64,000 nucleotides of DNA from Chryseobacterium sp. BGARF1 (GCF_001677955.1 NZ_LELA01000081.1:1-64000), one strand, 5' to 3'; shown: positions 8,142 to 18,454, counted from the first letter of the stretch. The notes: generated by a model from the sequence alone, not told the origin. A program made the numbers and translations.

Positions 8142-9111
8142 CTTTGATCGTGTTTTTTATTCTTCGGTTAACAATATGTGGATAAACAAAATAATAAAAG
8201 CCAATAATACCCAAACATCCAAAAATGATAAAAAGATTGAGTGACAAAGGCATGTTTAAAGCATGTCTCGTAACGTAGCCTTCGATAATTCCGGCACAAA
8301 TGGTAAAGGGAATTGTACTTAAAAATATTTTAAATGAATTTTTAAATCCGTTTTTAAAAGAATTAAATCTGGAAAGTGTTTTCGGAAAAAGAATAGATGT
8401 TCCGAGAATTAAACCACACATTCCTTCAACCACCATACTGAAAATTTCAAATGTTCCGTGAAGCCAGATTCCTCTTGCGCTGTCTCCTAAAGCCCCGTGT
8501 TCATAGAAAAAGTACTGAAAAGTTCCCAGCATCATAGAATTTTGCATTAGAAGATACAAAGTTCCGACTCCTCCCAAAATACCGTAAATGTATAATTTTG
8601 CACCGACGATAATGTTGTTGAAAGTAATTCCTATGGTACTTCCCCAAGTTGAACCATCCTGATAAACGCCCACTGCATTTCCATTTTTGATGTTTTCGAT
8701 GGTCATATTCACATAACCTTCACTTAAGATAAGATTCGCAAAATCTTTATCATAAATTGCAGAAAGAACGCCGATCAGCATAAAAAATATAAAGAATAAA
8801 AATGAGTAGATCAAGTATCTTCTGTTTTCGTAAACAATTAAAGGAACCTCTGTTTTAAAGAAATAAACAAGTCTATTTTCTTCAACTCTTTTCGTCTTAT
8901 AAATTTTCTGAAAGATCTGAGAAGAAAGATGATTCAAATAAACAACTGTATTACTTTTGGGATAGTAAGTCTGGGCGAAAGAAAGGTCGTTGACTAGGTT
9001 AATATACAACGAAGACAGGTCATCAGGATTTTTTTTAATTTTCCCTTGAACAACCTGCTCAATTCCCAACCATTTTTCTTTATTTTGTTTAATGAAATAA
9101 ACTTCTCTCAT
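8128..9111 (-). CDS. SpoIIM-family (stage II sporulation protein M-like) membrane protein
   Basis: The start at 9111 (MREVYFIKQNKEKW) is preferred over one 57 bases upstream, which would overlap the divergent RDD gene. The product is 327 residues: a soluble helical region of about 80 residues followed by five or six membrane helices. The segments GALGDSARGIWLHGTFEI and CGLILGTSILFP match the SpoIIM/DUF95 family. In endospore formers SpoIIM is part of the peptidoglycan-remodelling DMP complex; in non-sporulating Bacteroidota it marks a conserved membrane cluster of unknown function. It is the first gene of the operon and overlaps the next by 14 bases. Confidence 0.9.
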   Translation of the reverse strand: MREVYFIKQNKEKWLGIEQVVQGKIKKNPDDLSSLYINLVNDLSFAQTYYPKSNTVVYLNHLSSQIFQKIYKTKRVEENRLVYFFKTEVPLIVYENRRYLIYSFLFFIFFMLIGVLSAIYDKDFANLILSEGYVNMTIENIKNGNAVGVYQDGSTWGSTIGITFNNIIVGAKLYIYGILGGVGTLYLLMQNSMMLGTFQYFFYEHGALGDSARGIWLHGTFEIFSMVVEGMCGLILGTSILFPKTLSRFNSFKNGFKNSFKIFLSTIPFTICAGIIEGYVTRHALNMPLSLNLFIIFGCLGIIGFYYFVYPHIVNRRIKNTIKDAIL

Positions 9112-9138
9112 AATTGTAAGGCTAAAATAATAAAAATT

Positions 9139-9888
9139 ATGTCTCAAATTGCGATTAACACCTCCCAAAATGTAAATATTAATTTTATCACCGCAAGTAT
9201 CGGAGAACGAATGGTAGCCTACATTTTAGACACTCTCATCAAAGGGGCTTATCTTGTGGCAACGTTCTATTTATTTTTCAGCGTTTTCAATTTAGGATAT
9301 ATTTTAGACGGTTTAGATTCGTGGTCACAAAATGCAATTTACATCGTTCTCACATTACCTGTTGCTCTCTATCCTCTTGTTTTGGAAAGTTTAATGGAAG
9401 GGCAAACTCCTGGAAAAAAAGTAATGAAAATACGGGTGGTAAAAATAGATGGCTATCAGGCAAGTTTCGGAGATTATCTGATCCGTTGGGTTTTCAGATT
9501 GATTGACACAACCTTCGCAGGAGTGGTAGGTTTAATTTCTATGATTGTTTCTAAAAACAATCAGCGATTAGGAGACATTGCTTCCGGAACTGCCGTCATC
9601 TCACTCAAAAACAACATCAATATTTCTCATACTATCCTTGAAAATATCAACCACGACTACATTCCAACCTTTTCACAGGTAATTGGATTAAGCGATAATG
9701 ATATGAGAATTATTAAAGATAATTATTTAAAAGCTCTTAAAATTGACGACCGACAAGTCATCACGAAGCTTTCGGACAAAATAAAAAGTATTCTAAAACT
9801 GGAAGTAGATCCAACGAAAATGACAGAAAGACAGTTTATAGGAATTATTATTAAAGATTACAATTATTATACAGGGAAAGATAGTTAA
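9139..9888 (+). CDS. RDD-family membrane protein
   Basis: The start at 9139 (MSQIAINTSQNV) is chosen over an upstream in-frame site within the opposite gene. The 249-residue protein has the RDD pattern: GERMVAYILD (Arg and Asp in the first helix), TPGKKVMKIRVV, and LIRWVFRLIDTTFAG. RDD proteins are small membrane proteins, some proposed as ion exchangers. The gene is divergent from the SpoIIM-like gene with only 27 bases between start codons, so both promoters must overlap the opposite gene or each other. The soluble C-terminal 80 residues are not part of the RDD domain. Confidence 0.9.
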   Translation: MSQIAINTSQNVNINFITASIGERMVAYILDTLIKGAYLVATFYLFFSVFNLGYILDGLDSWSQNAIYIVLTLPVALYPLVLESLMEGQTPGKKVMKIRVVKIDGYQASFGDYLIRWVFRLIDTTFAGVVGLISMIVSKNNQRLGDIASGTAVISLKNNINISHTILENINHDYIPTFSQVIGLSDNDMRIIKDNYLKALKIDDRQVITKLSDKIKSILKLEVDPTKMTERQFIGIIIKDYNYYTGKDS

Positions 9889-10021
9889 ATGGTAAATTCT
9901 GCTTCAAAAACAAATTGATAATATCACAAATTTTAAATTTCCTTTATAAATCATTCAAACTTAACAGCTTTTAAAGAATCTGCTAGGTTTACTAATAAAG
10001 ACCGTTTAAAACTCACTAAAA

Positions 10022-10498
10022 TTACTGCAGAAGAGCCCAAACTCCCACACCAATACCTGCATAAACAGCAATAGTAATAATATCAGCGATGGGTTGTGAA
10101 AAGCGTTTTTCAGCAATTTTCTCGGCATTGATTTGATTCTTATGGAATTTCAGAACTTTCTCACGGCTACGAACTGGATGAACAACAAGACTATCTCCTT
10201 CCCATCGATCAACGATTACTTTATAGGCTCTTCCATCAACATCAATTTTCACATTTTTATTGGGGGCAAGTTTCTCCTGAATATTAATTGGGGGGGCTGT
10301 TTGTTGTGGGTTTAGGCTTTGATTTTGAGATTTTGCCTTTACACTTTCTGTTTGCATGGAAGCAATATTTGGGAGAGCTTTACTACTTTTAGATTCCTGC
10401 TTATTATCGGCTGCCACATCCACAGTTTTTTTAACCTGATACGTATAACAACTCACAAGAGAAAGTGATAAAATGATGAGATAAAGATATTTTCGCAT
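10022..10498 (-). CDS. Putative lipoprotein, unknown function
   Basis: A 158-residue protein with a lipoprotein signal (LSLSLVSCYTYQ, cysteine at residue 17). A low-complexity Gln/Ser/Lys-rich segment follows (about 25-85), then a small domain IDVDGRAYKVIVDRWEGD and a hydrophobic C-terminus (about 143-157) that could insert in a membrane. No family is recognised with certainty. It stands alone on the minus strand between the RDD and acetyltransferase genes. Confidence 0.75.
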   Translation of the reverse strand: MRKYLYLIILSLSLVSCYTYQVKKTVDVAADNKQESKSSKALPNIASMQTESVKAKSQNQSLNPQQTAPPINIQEKLAPNKNVKIDVDGRAYKVIVDRWEGDSLVVHPVRSREKVLKFHKNQINAEKIAEKRFSQPIADIITIAVYAGIGVGVWALLQ

Positions 10499-10699
10499 TA
10501 GCCAAATTTAAGAATTAAACGGAATATTTAAGATTTTCTTTTAAAAGATTCTATAAAAAAATAAATTCCGCGAAAATTTTGTACAATCTAAGTAAATTAG
10601 CATGTGAAGCGAATTAACTATTCACAATCACTTCATCATAGGAGCTTATTTCCAATCGGTGCAGTTTTTGTAGTTTTAAATTTAATTAAAATATAAACT

Positions 10700-10990
10700 A
10701 TGAAATTCGTCAACAACAAATCTGGAAACGGCGGTGTAATCACACTCAACAACGAAATAAAAGAAGTAGGCAGAGTAACTTATACCATTTTTCCTGAAGA
10801 AAATAAACTAATCATTTCTTTCGTATTAGTACATCCCGAATTTGAAGGTCGCGGATTGGGAAAATTTTTAGTGGAAGAAGCGATTAAATTTTCAAGAGAA
10901 AACAATTGGAAAGTGTATCCACATTGTTCTTACGCAAGAGCTGTAATGAAAAGAATGAACGATGTAGAAGATATTTTTTTACAAAGCTAA
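10700..10990 (+). CDS. Small GNAT-family N-acetyltransferase
   Basis: A 96-residue protein matching the short YjdJ-type GNAT fold (GNAT_2-like). The acetyl-CoA loop is seen in VHPEFEGRGLGKFLVEEA (52-69) with the G-R-G-L-G signature, and the end contains the conserved YPHCSYARAVMKR segment. These proteins may acetylate small molecules, but no substrate is assigned. The 3' end overlaps the convergent glycosyltransferase by 12 bases. The 200-base region upstream (10499-10699) shows no other gene. Confidence 0.9.
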   Translation: MKFVNNKSGNGGVITLNNEIKEVGRVTYTIFPEENKLIISFVLVHPEFEGRGLGKFLVEEAIKFSRENNWKVYPHCSYARAVMKRMNDVEDIFLQS

Positions 10991-11950
10991 AACATCTTTC
11001 ACCAGAATATCTTCAATATCATCGGGATAATTTACCTGAAAATGCAAATCTGAGGCAACCCAGTTTGTAATCTCCACTCGATTTAAAATTTTAGAATTTG
11101 GAATTCCCATTTTGTCTAAAGCACAGGCATTACACTCCTGCTCGTATTGATTGTGAATGGGAATTACAAAGAGTTTTTTATCCATAAAAAGAGCTTCAGC
11201 CGGAGTTTCAAATCCTGCATTGCATAAAATCCCGTCGCAGTTTTCGAAATATTTTAAATATTGAATTTCATCAATGGGAAAAACCTCAACATTTTTCTCC
11301 TTTCTCTGAAGTTTGCTGTGTTTTGAAAAAACTTTCCACTCTACTGGAACTTCGCTTAAAACTTTAATGATATTTTCATCAGAAAAACTGGGAAGATACA
11401 CCACATAAAATCCTTTTTTATCAGGATTCAAATTTCTTATCTTTTTCCTGATTACTGGTTTTTTAATTTGTGGATGATAATTTTCAAAATGAAAACCAAT
11501 TTTTCGTTCACTCGGAACGTAATATTTTAAAATCAATTCTCCGAAAAAATCTTTTTTTGCAGGTTTGGGGGTTTCTTTAAAGCTCATTGAAGCTTGGTGA
11601 CTGAGTTCAATCATGTTTAAACCTTTCGTTTTACAAGCCCAACCCGTTAATGGCTCATAATCGTTAATAATTAAATCGTATTTCGTTAAATCGATTTGTT
11701 TAATGGTTTTAAAAGCTTCAAGGAAATTATTTTCTAAAAGGATTTTTTTATAGGAAATTCCGCCCGTTTTGTTATAAAGAAGAGATATGCCTTTGTGCTG
11801 AAAGTTAATCGGAAAATCGGCCTTTAATTGAGATTGATGGCCACTTATAAAAGTATCAACGGAAGCATATTTTTTAAGAATAGGAATAATTTCCTGCGCA
11901 CGTGCAACATGACCGTTCCCTGTTCCCTGAAATGCGTACAAAACTTTCAT
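10979..11950 (-). CDS. GT-B glycosyltransferase (family 28/MJ1255-like)
   Basis: A 323-residue GT-B protein. The N-terminal GTGNGHVARAQEI loop (10-22) and the C-terminal NAGFETPAEALFMDKKL segment, followed by PIHNQYEQECNA, are the acceptor- and nucleotide-sugar-binding signatures of the MurG/GT28 clan, close to the MJ1255 type. The start follows the stop of the LpxH-like gene by one base, so the two are translationally coupled, suggesting shared lipid or envelope glycan metabolism. The sugar donor cannot be identified from sequence. Confidence 0.88.
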   Translation of the reverse strand: MKVLYAFQGTGNGHVARAQEIIPILKKYASVDTFISGHQSQLKADFPINFQHKGISLLYNKTGGISYKKILLENNFLEAFKTIKQIDLTKYDLIINDYEPLTGWACKTKGLNMIELSHQASMSFKETPKPAKKDFFGELILKYYVPSERKIGFHFENYHPQIKKPVIRKKIRNLNPDKKGFYVVYLPSFSDENIIKVLSEVPVEWKVFSKHSKLQRKEKNVEVFPIDEIQYLKYFENCDGILCNAGFETPAEALFMDKKLFVIPIHNQYEQECNACALDKMGIPNSKILNRVEITNWVASDLHFQVNYPDDIEDILVKDVLAL

Positions 11951-11951
11951 A

Positions 11952-12776
11952 TTAAGTAAATTGGGTTACAATTTTCAATAAATCAGAGCTGTTGATATCC
12001 TGAATTTCTTCAGATTCATCATCTTTCAACAAATGTTTATGATCTTCATAATGAAAGATCTTCCATTCATTGTCATTAAATTCGAGAGCTGATAAATTTT
12101 CTATCCAATCTCCAGAATTTAAATAAATACAAGAACCTTTTTTATTAGAAACTTTGCGCATCTGAGGCTGATGGATATGGCCACAAACTACATAATCGTA
12201 TCCGTTATCAATAGCAAGTTCAGAAGCCGTTAATTCAAAATCGCCAATATACTTTACTGCCTTTTTTACGTTATTCTTAATCTTCTTTGAAAAAGAGTAT
12301 TTTTCTCTCCCCATTTTTTCTAAAAACCAATTGACAACATTATTGATAACAATTAAAAGGTCATATCCTTTTCCGCCAAGCTTAGCGATCCATTTTGAAT
12401 GCTGAACTGAGGCATCAAAGACATCACCATGAAAAATCCATGTTTTTTTATCGTTGATTTCCAGGCAAAGTTTATTGCAGACCTTTAGCTTCCCCAATTC
12501 AAAATCGGTAAACTTTCTGAACATTTCATCATGATTACCGGTAATATAATAGACATCTGTGTTTTTTGTAGCTAATGAAATAATCTTTTTGATCACTTTT
12601 AAATGAGGCTTAGGGAAGTAAGACTTTTTAAACTGCCAAATATCAATAATGTCACCATTTAAAACTAATGTTTTCGGTTGAATAGAATTTAGATACCGTA
12701 GAAGTTCTTTGGCCTTACATCCGTAAGTTCCCAAATGTACATCCGAAATAACAACAAGTTCAACGTTTCTTTTCAA
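11952..12776 (-). CDS. LpxH-like UDP-2,3-diacylglucosamine hydrolase/metallophosphoesterase
   Basis: A 274-residue calcineurin-like phosphoesterase with all metal-binding motifs: SDVHLG (11-16), NGDIIDIW (about 40-47), GNHDE, and CGHIHQPQMR near residue 198. The pattern matches UDP-2,3-diacylglucosamine diphosphatase relatives that act in lipid A synthesis, although many flavobacteria have several paralogues and this one may act on another pyrophosphate lipid. The start codon is TTG, since an in-frame stop lies six codons upstream. It forms a two-gene operon with the glycosyltransferase. Confidence 0.85.
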   Translation of the reverse strand: MKRNVELVVISDVHLGTYGCKAKELLRYLNSIQPKTLVLNGDIIDIWQFKKSYFPKPHLKVIKKIISLATKNTDVYYITGNHDEMFRKFTDFELGKLKVCNKLCLEINDKKTWIFHGDVFDASVQHSKWIAKLGGKGYDLLIVINNVVNWFLEKMGREKYSFSKKIKNNVKKAVKYIGDFELTASELAIDNGYDYVVCGHIHQPQMRKVSNKKGSCIYLNSGDWIENLSALEFNDNEWKIFHYEDHKHLLKDDESEEIQDINSSDLLKIVTQFT

Positions 12777-12807
12777 TTGCAGATATTTATCTTACTAATG
12801 ATCAAAT

Positions 12808-12856
12808 GTGATCGCCATATCAATTAGTGTTTATATTGACCAAGGATGGCGATTTC
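12808..12856. other. Inverted repeat between yebC and the LpxH-like gene
   Basis: ATCGCCAT (12811-12818) and ATGGCGAT (12846-12853) are perfect inverted arms, extended by GTGA/TCAC with a two-base bulge, around a 27-base loop. It could be a weak terminator of yebC or an operator. No T-run follows on either strand. The remaining parts of this 144-base gap show nothing else. Confidence 0.5.
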
Positions 12857-12920
12857 ACAATTGATTCTTATGCAAAGAAACTAATTGAAAATGAACTGTA
12901 TATGAATGCTATATTATTTT

Positions 12921-13661
12921 TTATAAAGATTCCAGAAGTTCTTCTGTAATTTCCATGTTATGATAAACGTTTTGCACATCATCATCCTCTTCGAAACGGT
13001 CTAGCATTTTCATATTAGCTTTAAACTGATCTAGAGTAACTTCTTTTGTATTATTTGGAATTCTCTGTAATTCAGCACTTTTAGCTTCTATTTTCAGTTC
13101 ATCTAATTTGTGAGACAAAGAACCGAAATCTTCAAAAGCAGTTGTAATCATTACTTCTTCATCATCTTTTTCAACATCTTCTGCACCACCATCGATCATT
13201 TCCATTTCAAAATCATCCCAATCCATTGTTACTTTAGCTAAATCGATAGTGAAAATTCCTTTTCTGTCAAAAATAAAAGCTAGCTCCCCATTCTTTCCTA
13301 GGTTACCATCAAACTTATTGAAAATTGCTCTTACGTTGGCAACCGTTCTTGTTGTATTGTTGGTTGTACATTCAACAAAGAATGCTACACCACCTTGTCC
13401 ATATCCTTCATAAGTGATCTCTTCATAGTTTTCAGCATCTGCACCAGCTGCCTTTTTGATTGCTCTTTCAACATTATCTTTGGGCATATTGGCACCCTTT
13501 GCATTTTGGATACATCTTCTCAATGCAGGATTAGCTTCTGGATCTGTTCCTCCAGCTTTTACCGCTAAGGCAATATCTTTTCCTATTTTAGAGAATGTTT
13601 TGGCCATTTTATCCCAACGTGCCATTTTTGAGGCTTTTCTATATTCAAATGCTCTTCCCAT
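12921..13661 (-). CDS. YebC/PmpR-family protein (TACO1 family)
   Basis: A 246-residue full-length YebC protein. The N-terminus MGRAFEYRKASKMARWDKMAK is the form common in Bacteroidota, and the conserved block GGTDPEANPALRRCIQNAK (about 38-56) plus YEGYGQGGVAFFVEC (84-98) identify the family. YebC proteins bind DNA as regulators in some bacteria and act in translation, reducing ribosome stalling at proline-rich motifs, in others. The acidic C-terminal domain is intact. It appears to be monocistronic. Confidence 0.95.
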   Translation of the reverse strand: MGRAFEYRKASKMARWDKMAKTFSKIGKDIALAVKAGGTDPEANPALRRCIQNAKGANMPKDNVERAIKKAAGADAENYEEITYEGYGQGGVAFFVECTTNNTTRTVANVRAIFNKFDGNLGKNGELAFIFDRKGIFTIDLAKVTMDWDDFEMEMIDGGAEDVEKDDEEVMITTAFEDFGSLSHKLDELKIEAKSAELQRIPNNTKEVTLDQFKANMKMLDRFEEDDDVQNVYHNMEITEELLESL

Positions 13662-13702
13662 TTTGTAATTTAAATTTTGACAAAATTACTTAAAATCAAC
13701 AA

Positions 13703-13736
13703 CAAAAAAAAATACCCCCAGAAACCTGGAGGTATT
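13703..13736 (-). terminator. Rho-independent terminator of the OmpA gene
   Basis: The arms AATACC-CCAG and CTGG-GGTATT (11 pairs with one C/A mismatch, loop AAAC) lie 20 bases after the OmpA stop and run into a T-tract on the minus strand (13704-13710). Confidence 0.9.
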
Positions 13737-13755
13737 TATTATTTAGAAAAATTAA

Positions 13756-15246
13756 TTATTTTTTCTTTTTAGCTGGAGCTTTTTTCTTAGCTGGAGCTTT
13801 TTTAGTTGGTAAGTCAGACTTTTTGTAAGCTTCCCACTCTGAACCTCCAGAGATTGCTCTTACAACAACTTTTCTATCAGCTTGTCTTTCAGCATCAGAA
13901 GCAGTTTCAGGAACTTTAGCTTCTTGCTCACCAATACCGATTGATTTCAATACAGCAGGGTTTACACCTCTAGCTTCTAAAGCAGCAACTACTGAAGCAG
14001 CTCTTTGTCTAGATAAGTTCAAGTTATAAACATCACTACCTTTTTTGTCAGTCATACCAACAATTACAAAGTTTTGGTTTGCACCTTCTTCTTTGATGAT
14101 TCTAGCAGCTTGATCTAATTTACCGCTAGATTGAGGTCTGATAGTAGCTTTGTTGAAATCAAATAATAAATCTCTAAACTCTTCAGTTACTCTTTCTTCA
14201 ATTGGCACTATTACTACTGGAGGAGGACATCCGTTGAATTCTGGAACACCAGGAACTGTAGGACATGCATCATCTTTATCTAAGATACCGTCACCGTCTG
14301 TATCTGGCCAAGGACAACCGTTATTTTCTGCAGGACCTGCAACTGTAGGACAAGCATCATCTTTGTCGATAATACCATCACCATCAGTATCTGGCCAAGG
14401 ACAACCACCGTTTTCAACTGGACCAGCAACATCTGGACACTGATCGTCTTTATCTGGAACTCCATCACCGTCTGTATCTGGACATCCTTGGAATTCTGGT
14501 AAACCTGGTGTATCTGGACATAAATCGTCTTTATCTAAGATACCATCCTTATCTCTATCTCTGTTTCCGAATCTAAAGTTCAAAGAAGCAGAAGCTTGCC
14601 AAAAGTTAGCATAACTAGCCTTATCAGTTGGAGTAGAAACATAATCACCTTGAACACCTAAACCAAAGTTTTTAGTCAACCAGAAGTTAACACCTGCACC
14701 TGTAGATACAGTAAAGTGGTTTGCTTTACCCATCTGAACTGTTCCATCATCGATACTAGTCATTTCCGCAGGATTTCCATTAATGAAAGTTTGTCTTGGG
14801 AAAGAAAGAGCAGTGTAATCATGTCTTAAATAGTTTGCACCTACTCTTAAGTAAGGGTCAAACCAAGACTCTTCGTCCCAAAGTAAACCAGCAGCTTTAG
14901 CTTGGAAACCAAGACCAGTCATTAGCATGAATTCTTTCCCCATGTTAAGACTTTTGTTCTCAACATTTCCAACAGAAGTCTGCCAATCAATAACTAAACC
15001 TTTACCGATGTTTCTAGCAACTGTTAATTTAGAAAGTGGTGGTGTAATAGAAAAATTGTTCATATTGAACATATTTTTCGTCAAATTAGTAGCAGAAAAC
15101 GTATTACTAAAAGTACCACGCTGTGCTGTATGGTTTTCCGCATGAGCACCAACTCCGATCATCCACGGATTGTTGGTAGTCTGAGCGAAAACAGTAGAGG
15201 CAACTGTAAGCGCCAATGCTGAAATTCCTAATTTTAGATTTTTCAT
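13756..15246 (-). CDS. OmpA-family outer-membrane protein with TSP3 repeats
   Basis: A 496-residue porin-like protein: signal peptide (1-21, ending VFAQ), an eight-stranded barrel (about 22-228), four or five calcium-binding thrombospondin type 3 repeats of the DTDGDGxxDKDDxCP type (about 230-345), and an OmpA peptidoglycan-binding domain (about 360-470; FDFNKATIRP and NLSLSRQRAASVV). It anchors the outer membrane to the cell wall. The end is a lysine/alanine/proline-rich tail (KKAPAKKKAPAKKKK) outside the usual domain. It is flanked by its own promoter and terminator, so it is transcribed alone and probably at high level. Confidence 0.95.
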   Translation of the reverse strand: MKNLKLGISALALTVASTVFAQTTNNPWMIGVGAHAENHTAQRGTFSNTFSATNLTKNMFNMNNFSITPPLSKLTVARNIGKGLVIDWQTSVGNVENKSLNMGKEFMLMTGLGFQAKAAGLLWDEESWFDPYLRVGANYLRHDYTALSFPRQTFINGNPAEMTSIDDGTVQMGKANHFTVSTGAGVNFWLTKNFGLGVQGDYVSTPTDKASYANFWQASASLNFRFGNRDRDKDGILDKDDLCPDTPGLPEFQGCPDTDGDGVPDKDDQCPDVAGPVENGGCPWPDTDGDGIIDKDDACPTVAGPAENNGCPWPDTDGDGILDKDDACPTVPGVPEFNGCPPPVVIVPIEERVTEEFRDLLFDFNKATIRPQSSGKLDQAARIIKEEGANQNFVIVGMTDKKGSDVYNLNLSRQRAASVVAALEARGVNPAVLKSIGIGEQEAKVPETASDAERQADRKVVVRAISGGSEWEAYKKSDLPTKKAPAKKKAPAKKKK

Positions 15247-15275
15247 AGAATTAAATGATTAAATAATTGATATTG

Positions 15276-15307
15276 CAAAATAAATATAATTTTTCTTTAT
15301 AAACAAA
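15276..15307 (-). promoter_or_regulatory. Promoter of the OmpA gene
   Basis: On the minus strand TTTG (15307-15304) is followed after 21 bases by TATTTTG (15282-15276), close to the Bacteroidota consensus TTTG-N19-21-TAnnTTTG. The predicted transcript starts about 20-25 bases before the ATG. Confidence 0.6.
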
Positions 15308-15323
15308 GTTTTCAGGATGATTT

Positions 15324-15782
15324 TTAACTTTTCTTTAATATTCTGTCGAGGTTTCTTTTGTTTTCTCTATCTTTTATTGCTTCTCTTTTATCAAAGAGTT
15401 TTTTACCTCTTCCGAGTGCAATAAGAATTTTAGCCTTACCCGCATCATTAATATAAAGTTTCAAAGGAATCATCGTGTTCCCTGCATCCTTAAGTTTTTT
15501 TTCAAATTTTAACAATTCTCGTTTGTGCAAGAGCAACTTCCGTTCCCTTTTTGTTTTATGATTATAAAAAGTACCCAATTTATACTCATCAATCATCATA
15601 TTAATGATATACAATTCACCATCGATGAATTGGCAAAAAGATTCTGTAATAGAAGCTTTAGAAGAGCGTAAAGATTTAATTTCGGTACCTGTCAATACCA
15701 TTCCCGCTTCTATTTCTTCGAGAATTTCATATTCAAACCTAGCTCTTTTATTAAGTATCCTAACTGTTTTTTCAATCTTCAT
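15324..15782 (-). CDS. smpB: SsrA-binding protein SmpB
   Basis: The start at 15782 (MKIEKTVRILNKRARFEYEI) gives 152 residues; the 14 residues before it in the open frame do not belong to the family. SmpB binds tmRNA and delivers it to stalled ribosomes for trans-translation. The family segments GMVLTGTEIKSLR and LYIINMMIDEY, and the basic tail KKLFDKREAIKDRENKR, are intact. No tmRNA gene was seen in the window. The OmpA promoter lies just beyond its stop. Confidence 0.97.
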   Translation of the reverse strand: MKIEKTVRILNKRARFEYEILEEIEAGMVLTGTEIKSLRSSKASITESFCQFIDGELYIINMMIDEYKLGTFYNHKTKRERKLLLHKRELLKFEKKLKDAGNTMIPLKLYINDAGKAKILIALGRGKKLFDKREAIKDRENKRNLDRILKKS

Positions 15783-15828
15783 TATGATAAATTTTGTTAC
15801 TAAATATACAAAATTTGCTTTCATATAA

Positions 15829-17523
<1,695 letters not shown>

Positions 17524-17547
17524 TTTTAGAAGAACATTAAAATTCAT

Positions 17548-17582
17548 AAAAAAATCCTCAATTAATTTTGAGGATTTTTTTT
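17548..17582. terminator. Bidirectional terminator between the ABC-F and M48 genes
   Basis: AAATCCTCAA and TTGAGGATTT arms with an AT-rich loop, A-tract before and T-tract after, so it can terminate the ABC-F transcript (plus) and the M48 transcript (minus). Confidence 0.92.
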
Positions 17583-17600
17583 GTAATATTTAGTTCACAA

Positions 17601-18416
17601 TTATTTTGTCAGTTTAGTTTTAGGCAAAGAAACCGTTCCCGGATCTTTCCATAAACCATCTTTTTCAGCACGCTTTTTCACTGCTTCTGCCCTTTTATTG
17701 CTATCAGGATGCGAATTAAACATTTTCTGAAATCCTGACTGAGCCGTTCCTCCCTCAGATAATAAAGCTAATTTTTTAAATGCTGTGTAAGCCCCAACAA
17801 CATTATAATTATTTGCTTTCATAAAATCATAAGAATAGGTATCGGCTTGAGATTCTTGTTTTTTACTGTGAGAAGCATCCAAAAATTCATTTGCCATTTT
17901 TCCAACCTGACTTTCGTTTAACACAGCAACCGTACCAGAGGCAGCTGAACCAGCTTCCAAAGCTGCGGCTTTTAAATAAGCCGATTTAATTGCATCTTTT
18001 GTATCTTCATTTTTAACGTGACCAATTTCATGACCAATTACCGCCAATAATTCATCATCCGTCATAATATCCATTAAAGAAGAAAAAACACGTACACTCC
18101 CATCTGCACAAGCAAATGCATTAATATCTTTCACTTTATAAACTTTATAATTCAGGTTTAAACCATCCTGAGATTTGTGTTTTCCAAAAAGTTTATTCAG
18201 CCTTACGGTGTAAGGATCTTTCGGACCTGCGACCGGATTATTCTTATCCATATAATCTACCGATTCTTTAGATAATTTTATGGCATCAGCATTAGAGAAT
18301 GATAAAGCTGACGCACCTTTAGAGACAACCCCTGCAGCTTTTCCAAGATTGATTTTCTGAGCCTGAACGCCCGTGACAGCACTTATTAGAAGTGCAGAAA
18401 TTAATATTTTTTTCAT
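17601..18416 (-). CDS. M48-family zinc metalloprotease, exported
   Basis: A 271-residue protein with a signal peptide (1-19) and the gluzincin motif HEIGH (129-133); Glu188 in KKQESQADTY is the third zinc ligand. The fold and size match the periplasmic M48/LoiP-BepA class that degrades misassembled outer-membrane proteins. The signal cleavage site lacks a lipobox, so the protein should be free in the periplasm. It is monocistronic and shares a terminator with the convergent ABC-F gene. Confidence 0.93.
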   Translation of the reverse strand: MKKILISALLISAVTGVQAQKINLGKAAGVVSKGASALSFSNADAIKLSKESVDYMDKNNPVAGPKDPYTVRLNKLFGKHKSQDGLNLNYKVYKVKDINAFACADGSVRVFSSLMDIMTDDELLAVIGHEIGHVKNEDTKDAIKSAYLKAAALEAGSAASGTVAVLNESQVGKMANEFLDASHSKKQESQADTYSYDFMKANNYNVVGAYTAFKKLALLSEGGTAQSGFQKMFNSHPDSNKRAEAVKKRAEKDGLWKDPGTVSLPKTKLTK

Positions 18417-18454
18417 ACTAAATAATTTGTGTGGTGAAGATAATACTTTTCATT

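Noticed and set aside
9112..9168. Longer SpoIIM-like start
   Set aside because: It would run through the start of the divergent RDD gene and adds a non-family N-terminus.
14150..14468. Open frames on both strands inside the OmpA gene
   Set aside because: They are shadows of the periodic TSP3 repeat codons; the OmpA frame has clear domains.
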